Source: Flavobacterium lacus (lineage in GTDB: Bacteria > Bacteroidota > Bacteroidia > Flavobacteriales > Flavobacteriaceae). Taken from it: a stretch of 64,000 nucleotides of DNA. Location of the stretch: assembly GCF_003268815.1 (NCBI RefSeq), contig NZ_QLSV01000001.1, positions 186,001 to 250,000 of the forward strand, given 5' to 3'. Positions 52,168 through 60,993 of the stretch are shown here, piece by piece. Made by a program: the position numbers and the translations under genes. A model generated the notes under the pieces. That model did not search any database. It saw only the letters and a list, made by a program, of their open reading frames with translations, and had not been told where the DNA came from. Every line of letters starts with the position of its first letter. Position 1 is the stretch's first letter.

Positions 52168-53115
52168 ATGGAAAAATTACGTATTGTTTTTATGGGAACG
52201 CCCGATTTTGCCGTTGGAATTTTAGATACAATTGTACATCATAAATATAATGTAGTTGGCGTAATCACCGCTCCTGATAAACCCGCCGGTAGGGGTCAGA
52301 AAATAAATACATCTGCCGTAAAAGACTATGCTTTGAAAAAAGGGTTAAAAATTTTACAACCAACCAATTTAAAAGACGAAGCTTTTCTAAGCGAATTAAA
52401 AAGTCTGGATGCCAATTGTCAAGTGGTGGTCGCTTTTAGAATGTTGCCGGAAGTAGTTTGGAAAATGCCAAAACTAGGTACGTTCAACCTACATGCTTCA
52501 CTCCTGCCTAATTACAGAGGAGCTGCTCCGATTAATTGGGCAATTATTAACGGCGAAAGCAAAACCGGCGTAACCACTTTTTTTATCGATGATAAAATTG
52601 ATACCGGTGCCATCATCCTTTCTGCCGAAACACCAATAGAACCGACCGAAAATGTGGGGCAATTGCACGATAGATTAATGGTGTTGGGAAGTAAAACTGT
52701 CATAGAAACGCTGACCGCTATTGAAAACGGTACAGTGCAAACAACTTTACAAACTGATTCTCCCCAAATAAAAACCGCCAACAAACTCAATCGAGACAAT
52801 TGTAAAATTGATTGGACAAAATCCGGTAAAGAAATTTTTAACCTGATAAGAGGTTTAAGTCCGTATCCGGTGGCATATACTTTAATTCAAGACGAGGAAC
52901 AGGAATGGAATGTAAAAATATACGAAGCTTCTTTTGAAAAAGAAACGCATTCAATTGCGATAGGAACAATTATTTCTACCAAAAAGGAAATGAAAATCGC
53001 CGTATCGGATGGTTTCATTCAACTTGTAGCGATTCAGTTCCCGGGAAAAAAGAAAATGACTATTCAAGAATTGCTGAATGGAATGAAATTTTCTTCCTCG
53101 GCTAAGGCTCTTTAG
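52168..53115 (+). CDS. fmt: Methionyl-tRNA formyltransferase
   Basis: A protein of 315 residues that formylates initiator Met-tRNA. I use the ATG at 52168 (MEKLRIVFMGTPDFAV), which gives the family N-terminus; an earlier in-frame ATG at 52096 lies in recQ. Motif HASLLPNYRGAAPINWAII contains the catalytic His and the SLLP loop. The C-terminal OB-like domain is complete (VKIYEASFEKE to KFSSSAKAL). It starts one base after the recQ stop. Confidence 0.95.
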   Translation: MEKLRIVFMGTPDFAVGILDTIVHHKYNVVGVITAPDKPAGRGQKINTSAVKDYALKKGLKILQPTNLKDEAFLSELKSLDANCQVVVAFRMLPEVVWKMPKLGTFNLHASLLPNYRGAAPINWAIINGESKTGVTTFFIDDKIDTGAIILSAETPIEPTENVGQLHDRLMVLGSKTVIETLTAIENGTVQTTLQTDSPQIKTANKLNRDNCKIDWTKSGKEIFNLIRGLSPYPVAYTLIQDEEQEWNVKIYEASFEKETHSIAIGTIISTKKEMKIAVSDGFIQLVAIQFPGKKKMTIQELLNGMKFSSSAKAL

Positions 53116-53220
53116 GTACTGAAAACACTCAAAAAAGAATAAAAAACCGACGAATTACATGGCTTTATCAACAATACAGCCCAAGTTATCAACAAATGTG
53201 ACGAAAACTCACGAAAACAC

Positions 53221-53250
53221 TTGTACAGTAAGGAAATCCTATTAAATTTG
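53221..53250 (+). promoter_or_regulatory. HU gene promoter
   Basis: TTG (53221-53223), 19 bases, TAAATTTG (53243-53250): a near-perfect Bacteroidetes promoter, 45 bases before the HU start. Confidence 0.75.
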
Positions 53251-53294
53251 TTACAATTAACTTTATGTTTAACCAACAATTAATAACTATTATT

Positions 53295-53567
53295 ATGAAC
53301 AAATCAGAATTAATCGATGCTATTGCTGCAGACGCAGGTATCACTAAAGCAGCTGCTAAATTGGCTTTAGAATCATTTTTAGGAAACGTAGGTGCTACTT
53401 TGAAAAAAGGTGGAAGAGTTTCTTTAGTAGGTTTCGGATCATGGTCAGTATCTAAAAGAGCTGCAAGAGATGGTAGAAACCCACAAACAGGAAAAACTAT
53501 CAAAATTGCTGCAAAGAATGTTGTTAAATTCAAAGCAGGTGCAGAATTAGAAGGTACTGTAAACTAG
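53295..53567 (+). CDS. HU-family DNA-binding protein
   Basis: A protein of 90 residues, the standard HU length. The start at 53295 (MNKSELIDAIAADAG) matches the family; a longer in-frame ATG at 53265 is not used. The DNA-binding beta-arm region is seen in GFGSWSVSKRAARDGRNPQTGK and the end is KFKAGAELEGTVN. It compacts the nucleoid as a dimer. It has its own strong promoter and a terminator. Confidence 0.95.
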   Translation: MNKSELIDAIAADAGITKAAAKLALESFLGNVGATLKKGGRVSLVGFGSWSVSKRAARDGRNPQTGKTIKIAAKNVVKFKAGAELEGTVN

Positions 53568-53588
53568 TCTAATCGATTTGATATAAAG

Positions 53589-53619
53589 AAAAGTCTTCCA
53601 TTTTGGAAGACTTTTTTTT
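53589..53619 (+). terminator. Terminator of HU gene
   Basis: AAAGTCTTCC / GGAAGACTTT stem with a short loop, then a T run. Confidence 0.9.
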
Positions 53620-53688
53620 ATAGTTTTTTTTGAAATTGTTGTGTATTTAAAAATAAAATTGTTAAATTTAACTAAAAATTGCAAGGAT

Positions 53689-54249
53689 ATGATTTCAGAA
53701 AAACTTAAAAAAGGTCATTTACTCATTGCAGAACCATCTATTTTAGGTGATTTGTCCTTTAATAGATCCGTAATATTACTGGCCGATCACAACAATGAAG
53801 GGTCGGTTGGATTTATTTTAAACAAACCGTTAGAATACACTTTGATGGATTTAGTTCCAGAAATTGAATCGTCTTTCACCATATACAACGGAGGTCCTGT
53901 TGAACAAGATAATTTATATTTTATTCACTGCATTCCAGATTTAATTCCGGATAGCGTTGAAATTTCGAACGGAATTTACTGGGGCGGTGATTTTGAAAAA
54001 ACACGCGACTTGATCAATAGTGGAAAAATCAACAAAGATAATATTCGCTTTTTCTTGGGATACACCGGCTGGGATGCCAATCAATTAGAAACCGAAATGA
54101 ATTCTAATTCCTGGATTTTAATTGAAAATAGCTATAAACAAAACATTCTTCAAAAATCATCCTCTAATTTTTGGAAAGAAAAAATCATGGAATTAGGTGG
54201 CGAATACCTAATTTGGTCAAACGCACCTGAAAATCCAATGTTGAATTAA
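53689..54249 (+). CDS. YqgE/AlgH family protein
   Basis: A cytoplasmic protein of 186 residues of the YqgE/AlgH family (DUF179), with the family start KLKKGHLLIAEPSILGDLSFNRSVILL and the GFILNKPLEY and NGGPVEQDNLYFIH segments, and the FFLGYTGWDANQLETE motif. The role is not settled. The ATG at 53689 gives this start; an upstream in-frame extension from 53641 is not family-like. It converges with the next gene and the stop codons overlap by four bases. Confidence 0.92.
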   Translation: MISEKLKKGHLLIAEPSILGDLSFNRSVILLADHNNEGSVGFILNKPLEYTLMDLVPEIESSFTIYNGGPVEQDNLYFIHCIPDLIPDSVEISNGIYWGGDFEKTRDLINSGKINKDNIRFFLGYTGWDANQLETEMNSNSWILIENSYKQNILQKSSSNFWKEKIMELGGEYLIWSNAPENPMLN

Positions 54250-55082
54250 TTGATTTCAGCCAATTGATTAACTTTTTCCAATAAAATTTTTGACCAGTTT
54301 ATGGCAAAATCTTTTTTGCGGTATTTTGTAATGGGTTGGACCCCCAAAATTATGTTGGTTATAAAAAGTTCATCGGCTTTTTGTAAATCAAAAGGAGAAA
54401 TAGGCTCTTCGGAAACTTCTAAACCTTCCACTTTTTTCGCGAGTGCCAAAACTTGTTTACGCATAATTCCATTCAAACAACCTTCAGAAAGTGGCGGAGT
54501 GATCAATCGGTTTCCGATAATCATAAATAAATTTCCATTCAATGCCTCTACTACGTTTTTTTCTTCATTGAGTAAAAGACAGTTTTGATAACCGTTTTCA
54601 TCGGCAAAAATACTTCCTACTGTATTGATTAATCTGTTGGTAGATTTGATAGTTGAAAGTAATTGTTTTGTAATATAGAAATCTTTGTACAATTCAACTT
54701 CATATGATTCTTCCTTAAAGGAATAAGGCTTATTTTCCAGTTTTGATGCAGTAATAAGAAACGATACATTTCTATCGGTTGGTAAATAAAATCCACCGTC
54801 ATTTCGAAAAACGGTGAAACGAACACGACCGGCAGCTGAACAAAAATTTTTAGAAGTCAATTCTAAAATTTGTTCTTCTAAATTTTCTAACGTAAAGTTC
54901 ATTGGGATTTGCATCCGAATAATCCGCATTGAGGCCATTAATCGAAAGTAATGATCTTCCATGAACAAAACCTTACCATTTACTACTTTAAGTGTTTCAA
55001 ATACAGCATCACCGTAGAGAAAAGCACGGTTCTGACTTAACACTGACTCGTGTTCTACTAAATTTCCGTTGAGATTAACCAT
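54246..55082 (-). CDS. Aminotransferase class IV (PabC/IlvE-like)
   Basis: A PLP enzyme of 278 residues of the fold-type IV group. The start is ATG 55082 (MVNLNGNLVEHES). Features: NRAFLYGDAVFETLKV near the start, the catalytic Lys candidate in STIKSTNRL at about 150, then the substrate/PLP-phosphate loop GSIFADENGYQ and VVEALNGNLFM. It could be 4-amino-4-deoxychorismate lyase or a D/branched-chain aminotransferase; the sequence does not settle which. It converges with the YqgE gene. Confidence 0.85.
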   Translation of the reverse strand: MVNLNGNLVEHESVLSQNRAFLYGDAVFETLKVVNGKVLFMEDHYFRLMASMRIIRMQIPMNFTLENLEEQILELTSKNFCSAAGRVRFTVFRNDGGFYLPTDRNVSFLITASKLENKPYSFKEESYEVELYKDFYITKQLLSTIKSTNRLINTVGSIFADENGYQNCLLLNEEKNVVEALNGNLFMIIGNRLITPPLSEGCLNGIMRKQVLALAKKVEGLEVSEEPISPFDLQKADELFITNIILGVQPITKYRKKDFAINWSKILLEKVNQLAEIN

Positions 55083-55130
55083 AAAAAAAGCCCTGATTTT
55101 ACAGGGCAAATATACGTTTATTCCAGTTAA

Positions 55131-55523
55131 TTACACCGAACCAATAACGTGCTTTAAATCAGATATTTGGTTTTCCCATAATAATTTTGACTCATTTAAT
55201 TCGTCTTCAAAAGCAAAATCAACCACGACCAAAGAAACATCTTTAGTGATTTCGTCTTCCATAATTCGCAATTCAAAAAAATAATCAGTGTCTTTATCTT
55301 GATCATCCAACCACTTAAATTTAATTCGCTCATTTGTTTTTTTGGAAGCTAATCGTGCTTTTTCCATCGTATCATTCCAAATGAAAGTAAAAAATTCGCC
55401 TCTGGAATTCACATTATCAGCAAACCACTCAGACAAACCCGAAGGAGTTGAAATGTATTGATAAAGCAATTGAGGTGATGAGTTTAAAGGAAACTCTATT
55501 TCGTAGCGTACTTTTGTGTCCAT
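55131..55523 (-). CDS. START-like domain protein
   Basis: A cytoplasmic protein of 130 residues with a START-like (SRPBCC/AHSA1-type) fold: YEIEFPLNSSPQLLYQYI, then LSEWFADNV and the FTFIWNDTMEKARL segment. Proteins of this kind bind a hydrophobic ligand or chaperone partners; function is not known. It is the last core gene before the tRNA and is on the opposite strand to it. Confidence 0.85.
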   Translation of the reverse strand: MDTKVRYEIEFPLNSSPQLLYQYISTPSGLSEWFADNVNSRGEFFTFIWNDTMEKARLASKKTNERIKFKWLDDQDKDTDYFFELRIMEDEITKDVSLVVVDFAFEDELNESKLLWENQISDLKHVIGSV

Positions 55524-55605
55524 TCTTACTATTTCGTGGCAATATATTGAATATTACTTCAAAAAAAAAGCGTTTTTTAAAATAAAAATATTTTATCATT
55601 TTATG

Positions 55606-55636
55606 TTTGCAAGGTTTACTATTATTTATATATTTG
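55606..55636 (+). promoter_or_regulatory. Promoter of the tRNA
   Basis: TTTG (55606-55609), 19 bases, TATATTTG (55629-55636): a perfect -7. An inverted repeat ATTACC / GGTAAT at 55645-55660 lies in the short leader before the tRNA. Confidence 0.75.
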
Positions 55637-55670
55637 CACCCGCATTACCGGCGTGGTAATTCATGAAATT

Positions 55671-55744
55671 GGCGAGATAGCTCAGTTGGTTAGAGCGTTG
55701 GATTCATAACCCAAAGGTCCCGAGTTCAAATCTCGGTCTCGCTA
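55671..55744 (+). tRNA. tRNA-Met (CAT), likely elongator
   Basis: A complete 74-base tRNA. The acceptor arm is GGCGAGA with TCTCGCT and a G-T first pair, then A73. The D arm is GCTC/GAGC, the anticodon loop TTCATAA (CAT), and the T arm CCGAG/CTCGG with loop TTCAAAT. Position 11 is C and 24 is G, so it is elongator-like rather than initiator. CAT could also be Ile2 if modified by TilS. The terminal CCA is not encoded in the DNA. Its 3' end is the probable attachment site of the adjacent integrase. Confidence 0.92.
55732..55744 (+). other. Probable attL core (tRNA 3' end)
   Basis: The 3' end of the tRNA (CTCGGTCTCGCTA) is the likely recombination core, since a tyrosine integrase follows at once and such enzymes commonly use tRNA 3' ends. 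I looked for a second copy to the right edge and found none, so attR lies outside the window. The core length is inferred. Confidence 0.5.
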
Positions 55745-55767
55745 CAAGGATTATTACTTTGAAATTA

Positions 55768-55798
55768 AACGGATTAAGAACCTTAATCCGTTTTTTTT
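55768..55798 (+). terminator. Terminator after tRNA
   Basis: Eleven-base-pair AACGGATTAAG / CTTAATCCGTT stem, short loop, eight T. It isolates the tRNA transcript from the integrase. Confidence 0.92.
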
Positions 55799-55828
55799 AT
55801 GTCTTCAATTTTATTACTTTTACAGACA

Positions 55829-55850
55829 GTACACCAAAACGTACACCAAA
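55829..55850 (+). repeat. Two direct repeats GTACACCAAA
   Basis: Identical 10-base copies at 55829-55838 and 55841-55850, 12 bases apart, right after the attL core and in the leader of the integrase gene (or its first codons). They are good candidates for integrase arm-binding sites. Chance is possible. Confidence 0.4.
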
Positions 55851-55855
55851 TCGAA

Positions 55856-57148
55856 ATGAAACCTAACTTTTCTAAACCTCTGATTTACACTGGCGGTCAA
55901 GATATTAATCAATGGAACAAACTGTCCAAAAAGGAAAAAGAAGTAGCACTTTCCAAAGATTGGTATGTATATTTTAAGTTTAGAAATCCAGAAACCGGAA
56001 AGTTAGTTCGACAAGCAAATATCAAAGCAGGTGCAAATAGAATAAAAACAAAAGAAGAAAGATATAAATTTCTCTCTGATGTAAGAGACAACCTAGAACT
56101 GCTATTAAAAATGGGTTTTAATCCATATGATGAAAACAAACAATTAGAGGAAAAATTAACTCAAAACAAAACTAAATCGGATAACAAAAACGAGAGCTTA
56201 GCAACCCAGATTACCATTTCAATTGAAAAGGAAAACGTTGAATCTGTTTTATCTATTCAGAATGCGTTTAATTATGTATTAAACATTAAAGAGAAAACGT
56301 GGTCAAAAAGTTCATATCCTGTATTTAAATCAAGAGTAAATCGTTTTTTAATATGGCTTGATGGATATAAAAAAGATTACTCAAAGCAACCTATTACTGA
56401 ATTAGATAAAAACACAGTTATTATCTATCTTAATGAAGTACTTGAAAAAACAAGTGCATCAAATAGAAACAATACACGAGCAGATTTAAGTGCATTATTT
56501 CAAACTCTTGTAGATGATGATATAATAACAGAAAATTTCATAAAAAACATTTCTGTTACCAAATCAAAACCACAAAGAAACAAATCATACAGCTCAAAAC
56601 AAGAATCAGATCTTCTTGAATACTTAGAAAAAAATGATCCTATTTTACTTTTGTTCATTCAATTTATAACTTATAATTTCTTGAGACCAATTGAGGTTTG
56701 TAGATTAAAAGTTGGCGATCTCAATTTAAAAGATAAAACGCTAACAGTAGACGCAAAAAATAAACTCGGTAAAACTAAATTGATTCCTCAAAAATTAATT
56801 GATTTATTGCCTGATTTAAGCTTAAAAAACCATGATGATTTAGTATTTACACCCACTGAATTTGGAGGTAAATGGGAAACACTAGAGACAAACCGTAGAG
56901 ATTATTTCACCAAAAAATTTAAGGAAATTAAAGATGAATTTAAATTAGACAAAAACTATGGTTTGTATAGTTTCAGACATACCTCAATTTCAAATCTGTA
57001 CAGAGAATTAAGTAAAACATTAACTCCTTTTGAAACGAAAAGTAGATTAATGCAAATTACTGGACACCAAACAATGGATGCGTTAGAGAAGTATCTTCGT
57101 GATATCGATGCTGCTTTGCCGGAGGATTATTCAAGTTTATTGAAGTAA
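55856..57148 (+). CDS. Tyrosine-type integrase
   Basis: An integrase of 430 residues if started at ATG 55856 (MKPNFSKPLIYTGG); the ORF is open from 55799, but that would begin in the tRNA terminator. There is an N-terminal arm-type/SAM-like region and a catalytic domain with Arg in NFLRPIEVCRL, Lys in DAKNKLGKTK, HxxR in LYSFRHTSIS, His in ITGHQTMDA and the Tyr of LEKYLRDID. Its length and position beside the tRNA identify it as the integrase of an integrative element. It converges with the response regulator gene, whose stop codon abuts its own. Confidence 0.92.
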   Translation: MKPNFSKPLIYTGGQDINQWNKLSKKEKEVALSKDWYVYFKFRNPETGKLVRQANIKAGANRIKTKEERYKFLSDVRDNLELLLKMGFNPYDENKQLEEKLTQNKTKSDNKNESLATQITISIEKENVESVLSIQNAFNYVLNIKEKTWSKSSYPVFKSRVNRFLIWLDGYKKDYSKQPITELDKNTVIIYLNEVLEKTSASNRNNTRADLSALFQTLVDDDIITENFIKNISVTKSKPQRNKSYSSKQESDLLEYLEKNDPILLLFIQFITYNFLRPIEVCRLKVGDLNLKDKTLTVDAKNKLGKTKLIPQKLIDLLPDLSLKNHDDLVFTPTEFGGKWETLETNRRDYFTKKFKEIKDEFKLDKNYGLYSFRHTSISNLYRELSKTLTPFETKSRLMQITGHQTMDALEKYLRDIDAALPEDYSSLLK

Positions 57149-57898
57149 TTATTTACTTTTAAGTATTTCTAATTCTAAAATTTTCCATTTATCTTTAGTT
57201 ACTTCAACTTTTATTGATTGATTTAACCATATGTATGGTTTTTGAATTTTTGAAATGTAATTTATATTGACCAAAGTATCTCTAGCATTTGCAAATAAGA
57301 AATTAATTCCATACTTCAATGCAATCATTTCGCAAATTTCCCAGCTTGCTTTAAATTCAAATATATCATGATTTGAACAATGAATAAATTTATTTCTAGG
57401 ATTAGCTCTTGATTGTGATATACATACGATTTGATTAGCATCAATTTTTAATTTTTGTTTTTCTATGGTTGTAATCCATAATTCTTTATTCTGATGTTTT
57501 AATTGATTTTCGGCCTCTTCAATGTAAGAACTCAAATTTTCAGTTAAATCTTCAAAAATCGGTTTAACCAAATATTTATTCACTTTGTATTTATTTACAA
57601 TATCTACAGGAATTTGAGGATTATCATTTTGATATCCAGTAAAATAAATGATGTAAGGTTTATATTTCTCAATTTTATTTATTTTTTCTAACAAAGTAAA
57701 AGTATTGCCTCCAATGACTTCCCAATCTAAAAAAAGCAAACTTGGTTTCTTATCTTCAATTTTTAATATCGCATCATTTAAAGTTGTTTCGGAACCTATG
57801 CAATTCCAATTTTCAAATTGATTCATTCGCTTAACAATACTTTGATTTGCGTGTAAATCATCTTCCACTACTATATAACTAAAATTTGATTTTAGCAT
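57149..57898 (-). CDS. LytTR-type response regulator
   Basis: A response regulator of 249 residues. The receiver domain (about 7-125) has the acidic VVEDD, phospho-acceptor Asp in LLFLDWE, and Lys in YLVKPIF. The C-terminal part (about 140-245) is a LytTR DNA-binding domain, with strand-rich IEKQKLKIDANQIVCIS and the FLFANARDTLVNINYISKI pattern. It overlaps the sensor kinase gene by 20 bases, so they form an operon and a cognate two-component pair. Target promoters are unknown, but the divergent secreted-protein genes are the nearest. Confidence 0.9.
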   Translation of the reverse strand: MLKSNFSYIVVEDDLHANQSIVKRMNQFENWNCIGSETTLNDAILKIEDKKPSLLFLDWEVIGGNTFTLLEKINKIEKYKPYIIYFTGYQNDNPQIPVDIVNKYKVNKYLVKPIFEDLTENLSSYIEEAENQLKHQNKELWITTIEKQKLKIDANQIVCISQSRANPRNKFIHCSNHDIFEFKASWEICEMIALKYGINFLFANARDTLVNINYISKIQKPYIWLNQSIKVEVTKDKWKILELEILKSK

Positions 57899-60854
57899 AA
57901 TCTATCTCTTTTTTAAGTTTAATTTTTACAATTGTGCCCATTTCAGTAGTATTATCTTCAATATGAAATTGAATTGCTTTAGAATCGTATTGATTAATTA
58001 TGTCAATCATTTCAAAAATTGTTTTCAATCCATTTCCATTTTTTTTATAACTGTTTATTTCAGATGCAATTTTTCTGCCTACACCATTATCCACTATTGT
58101 TATCAAGTAGTAATTATTATTTTCATCTAAATTGAATTTCAATACATAACTTCCTGCTTCTTTGTTCCTTAATCCATGTAATAAAGCATTTTCTATTGGT
58201 ATCTGTATTAATCCAACCGGAACTTTAATCTTATCATTAATCTTCTCTATCCCTTCTATTATTACTTTAAGATTTGGAATAAATAATAACTTTTGAATTT
58301 CAATGATATTTTCTACTAATTTCCATTCATTTTTAAAAGAATGAACAAAATCATTACTTTGTGTAAATCCATACAAAATATTAATACTTTCTCCCAATCT
58401 ACTTATTACTTTTTCCGCATGTGGCATATTTTCCATTTGAGAGCCTATACTATTTAATGCATTTAACATAAAATGAGGCCGAAATTGATTGCTTAAGCTA
58501 GCTAAATTAAGTTGAGATAATTTCTTTTTTGTTTGCTCTATTTCATTTTTCTTTTTAAAATAAAAAACAATAAATCCGATAGGTATTAATGAAATTAATA
58601 TCCAAAACCACCATTTTTGCCATAAGAACTTATTTATTACAATAGGATATTTGAATACTCCATAAGATCCATCCTGTTGGCAAACTCTAATTAAAAAATC
58701 ATAATCCCCAGGATTTAAATTTGCAAAATGAAACTTAGTTTGAAGGTTTGGATTTTCAAAAATTGGATTTTCTCCTTTTTTTACTAAAGTGGCATTAATA
58801 TACCTTGGTAAATTATCAGTAGTTTGATAAACTATCTCAATGTCAAAACTATTTTCAGTGGGTTTGAATTCTATGGATTTGTTCGATACATATTTTTTTT
58901 CTAGACTATCCTTTTTTATTAATACATCTGGCTTTATTTTGAAGGTTGGAAAGGTTAGCCATTTTTTAATATCCCATTGGTAAACCATTTCAGTAGAAGC
59001 AAACCAAATATCACCATTTCTTTTATCCGTGAAAATTGTATTTTGCTCTGTAAATCCTGACAAGTTAATCTCTAATGGATTTAGATATCTCACAAAAACT
59101 TTTTTTGTATGATACCATTTTTTTAAATCAAAAAGTAAAATTCTATCTTGACCTCCTATAATTAAATAACTTTTCCATTGATGCAGAAAAGTTACTTCAT
59201 TTGAATTTTCTAGCAATGGGTGATTAATGGTTTTGAAGTTTTTAGCATCAAGATCTGTTTTAGATTTTCCGTCATAAAAAGCTAAACCACCTTTACTAAG
59301 ACCAAACCACATTGTATTATTAGTATCTTTTATTATCGACATCGAACCAAAGTCAATTTCTTTATTTTCTACTAACCAAGTTTTTGCTTTTTGCTTTTCA
59401 GGATTATAAACTGAAATACCATTTACGATGTGCCCTGTCCAAATATTGCCAAATTTATCTTCACAAATAGTCAAGATGTTATATAGCGATAACCCGTTTT
59501 TATGATTAACTATTTTCCAATTAATCCTTTCATTCTTTTCTAAATTAGAGATATTTGTAAACCACAATCCTTTACCAGTTGAACCCAAATAAAGTTTATT
59601 ATTGCTAGTTTTATAAGCATAGAAAAAAGTTGAAGAATCGGCTATTTTTCTATAATTATTTTCATTTGTAAAGAGTAAAGCACCTTTTTCTGATTCAGCA
59701 AATAATAGCATTTTATCTTCATGAGCTAGACCGCCATTCATAAACATAAATTCGTTGATGTCACTTTGCGTCACTTTATTATCATCTATTGTTGACAAAT
59801 ATCCTTGATAACTTCCTGCCCAAATTTTACCTTTATTATCCTGCAATAAAGAAAAAACAGCAGTACTATTGGAATTATTAAACAGCCGAGGATATTTTTT
59901 TATATGCGGAAAAAAACGCAAAAAAGAGGTATTCGTGGTTGAGTAGAAACTATTTGTTTCTTTATTATAAGAACTCCAAAAATTACTAGAATTGAATGAT
60001 GTAGTAATCAATGGACTTAATTTATTATTCGAAAACACATCAAAATTAGTAAAAGTACTCTTTTTATTGATAAATATATTTTCCTCAAATGAGGAAATAA
60101 AAGGCAATTTATAGTTTGAATTTAGATAAAAAATGTTTCCATCTTGACAATAAAAAAAAGAATTGCTTTCAAAAATACCTGTAAAATTATCATAATTAGT
60201 AAGATTAGTAATTTCATGTAATTTAGCCGATTTCTTGAATATATGCTTTTTAATAACCTTAAGTTTACTATTTGAATAGCAAGAAATTATTGCTGTGTTT
60301 TCAACATATTCTACAATATATACTTGTTTATTTATAAAAAGTTGTCTTGAATACCTATGATGGTCTTTTTTAATTTTTAATAAATCATAAACTTTATTTC
60401 CGTCAAATTTTCTAAGTATTAGATCACCTTTATTATAATTTGTTAAAAAAAACAACTCATCATTTAATACACCATAGCTTAAAGAAAAATCATTTTGAGA
60501 ATTCAATTTAACCTTTTTTATGATTTTATTATTTTTTACAAGAATAATTTCATGGCTACCACAATAATACTCTGAACCATTTTTTAATTTGAAATATCCA
60601 ATAAGTATTAAGTTTTTTTCTTCAATTCCCGGCAATGCTTTTGTGATTGCTGTATTGCTTATTTTATATATGTGACCAGAATATTCTGAAACTACTAATT
60701 CACCATTATTTTGAGGAAACAAATAACCATTAATATTATTTAATGTAACACCATAATTGTATTTATCGTAAACAAAATAATTGCTTTCAGAGATTGGAAT
60801 TTCTTGAGTAAATAATTTAATAGTAAAAAATAACGCTAGTATACTTTTCTTCAT
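57879..60854 (-). CDS. Propeller-type sensor histidine kinase (LytS/YpdA type)
   Basis: A sensor kinase of 991 residues. A signal peptide (about 1-17) is followed by a long periplasmic region to about 745, a two-component-regulator-propeller series of repeats (several of the pattern DNKGKIWAGSYQG, DKFGNIWTGHIVN, DTNNTMWFGLSKG, NGDIWFAS), then a Y_Y_Y-like domain. One membrane span lies at about 750-772. The LytS-type kinase core has its His in FRPHFMLNALNSIG and the ATP site in IPIENALLHGL and DNGVGRKI. This layout is known from hybrid polysaccharide sensors in Bacteroides, but here the regulator is separate and of LytTR type. The ligand is probably an extracellular or periplasmic molecule. 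The -7-like TATTTTTG is only five bases before the start (leaderless). Confidence 0.9.
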   Translation of the reverse strand: MKKSILALFFTIKLFTQEIPISESNYFVYDKYNYGVTLNNINGYLFPQNNGELVVSEYSGHIYKISNTAITKALPGIEEKNLILIGYFKLKNGSEYYCGSHEIILVKNNKIIKKVKLNSQNDFSLSYGVLNDELFFLTNYNKGDLILRKFDGNKVYDLLKIKKDHHRYSRQLFINKQVYIVEYVENTAIISCYSNSKLKVIKKHIFKKSAKLHEITNLTNYDNFTGIFESNSFFYCQDGNIFYLNSNYKLPFISSFEENIFINKKSTFTNFDVFSNNKLSPLITTSFNSSNFWSSYNKETNSFYSTTNTSFLRFFPHIKKYPRLFNNSNSTAVFSLLQDNKGKIWAGSYQGYLSTIDDNKVTQSDINEFMFMNGGLAHEDKMLLFAESEKGALLFTNENNYRKIADSSTFFYAYKTSNNKLYLGSTGKGLWFTNISNLEKNERINWKIVNHKNGLSLYNILTICEDKFGNIWTGHIVNGISVYNPEKQKAKTWLVENKEIDFGSMSIIKDTNNTMWFGLSKGGLAFYDGKSKTDLDAKNFKTINHPLLENSNEVTFLHQWKSYLIIGGQDRILLFDLKKWYHTKKVFVRYLNPLEINLSGFTEQNTIFTDKRNGDIWFASTEMVYQWDIKKWLTFPTFKIKPDVLIKKDSLEKKYVSNKSIEFKPTENSFDIEIVYQTTDNLPRYINATLVKKGENPIFENPNLQTKFHFANLNPGDYDFLIRVCQQDGSYGVFKYPIVINKFLWQKWWFWILISLIPIGFIVFYFKKKNEIEQTKKKLSQLNLASLSNQFRPHFMLNALNSIGSQMENMPHAEKVISRLGESINILYGFTQSNDFVHSFKNEWKLVENIIEIQKLLFIPNLKVIIEGIEKINDKIKVPVGLIQIPIENALLHGLRNKEAGSYVLKFNLDENNNYYLITIVDNGVGRKIASEINSYKKNGNGLKTIFEMIDIINQYDSKAIQFHIEDNTTEMGTIVKIKLKKEIDYAKIKF

Positions 60855-60993
60855 GAGACAAAAATATATTTTTTTATGCTTTGATTTTCAGTCAATTTCC
60901 GTTTCAAGTCGTTTTTTGGCGGTTTCGTGTTAACAAATTTTTATGTTAATTTTTTTTGTAGGAAGTTTGAGAGAATTTAAATAACATATCGTC

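Noticed and set aside
55799..55855. Start of the integrase at the first ATG (VHQNVHQ coding)
   Set aside because: The ATG lies in the T run of the tRNA terminator and the segment contains the direct repeats; the ATG at 55856 gives a better start. It is not excluded.
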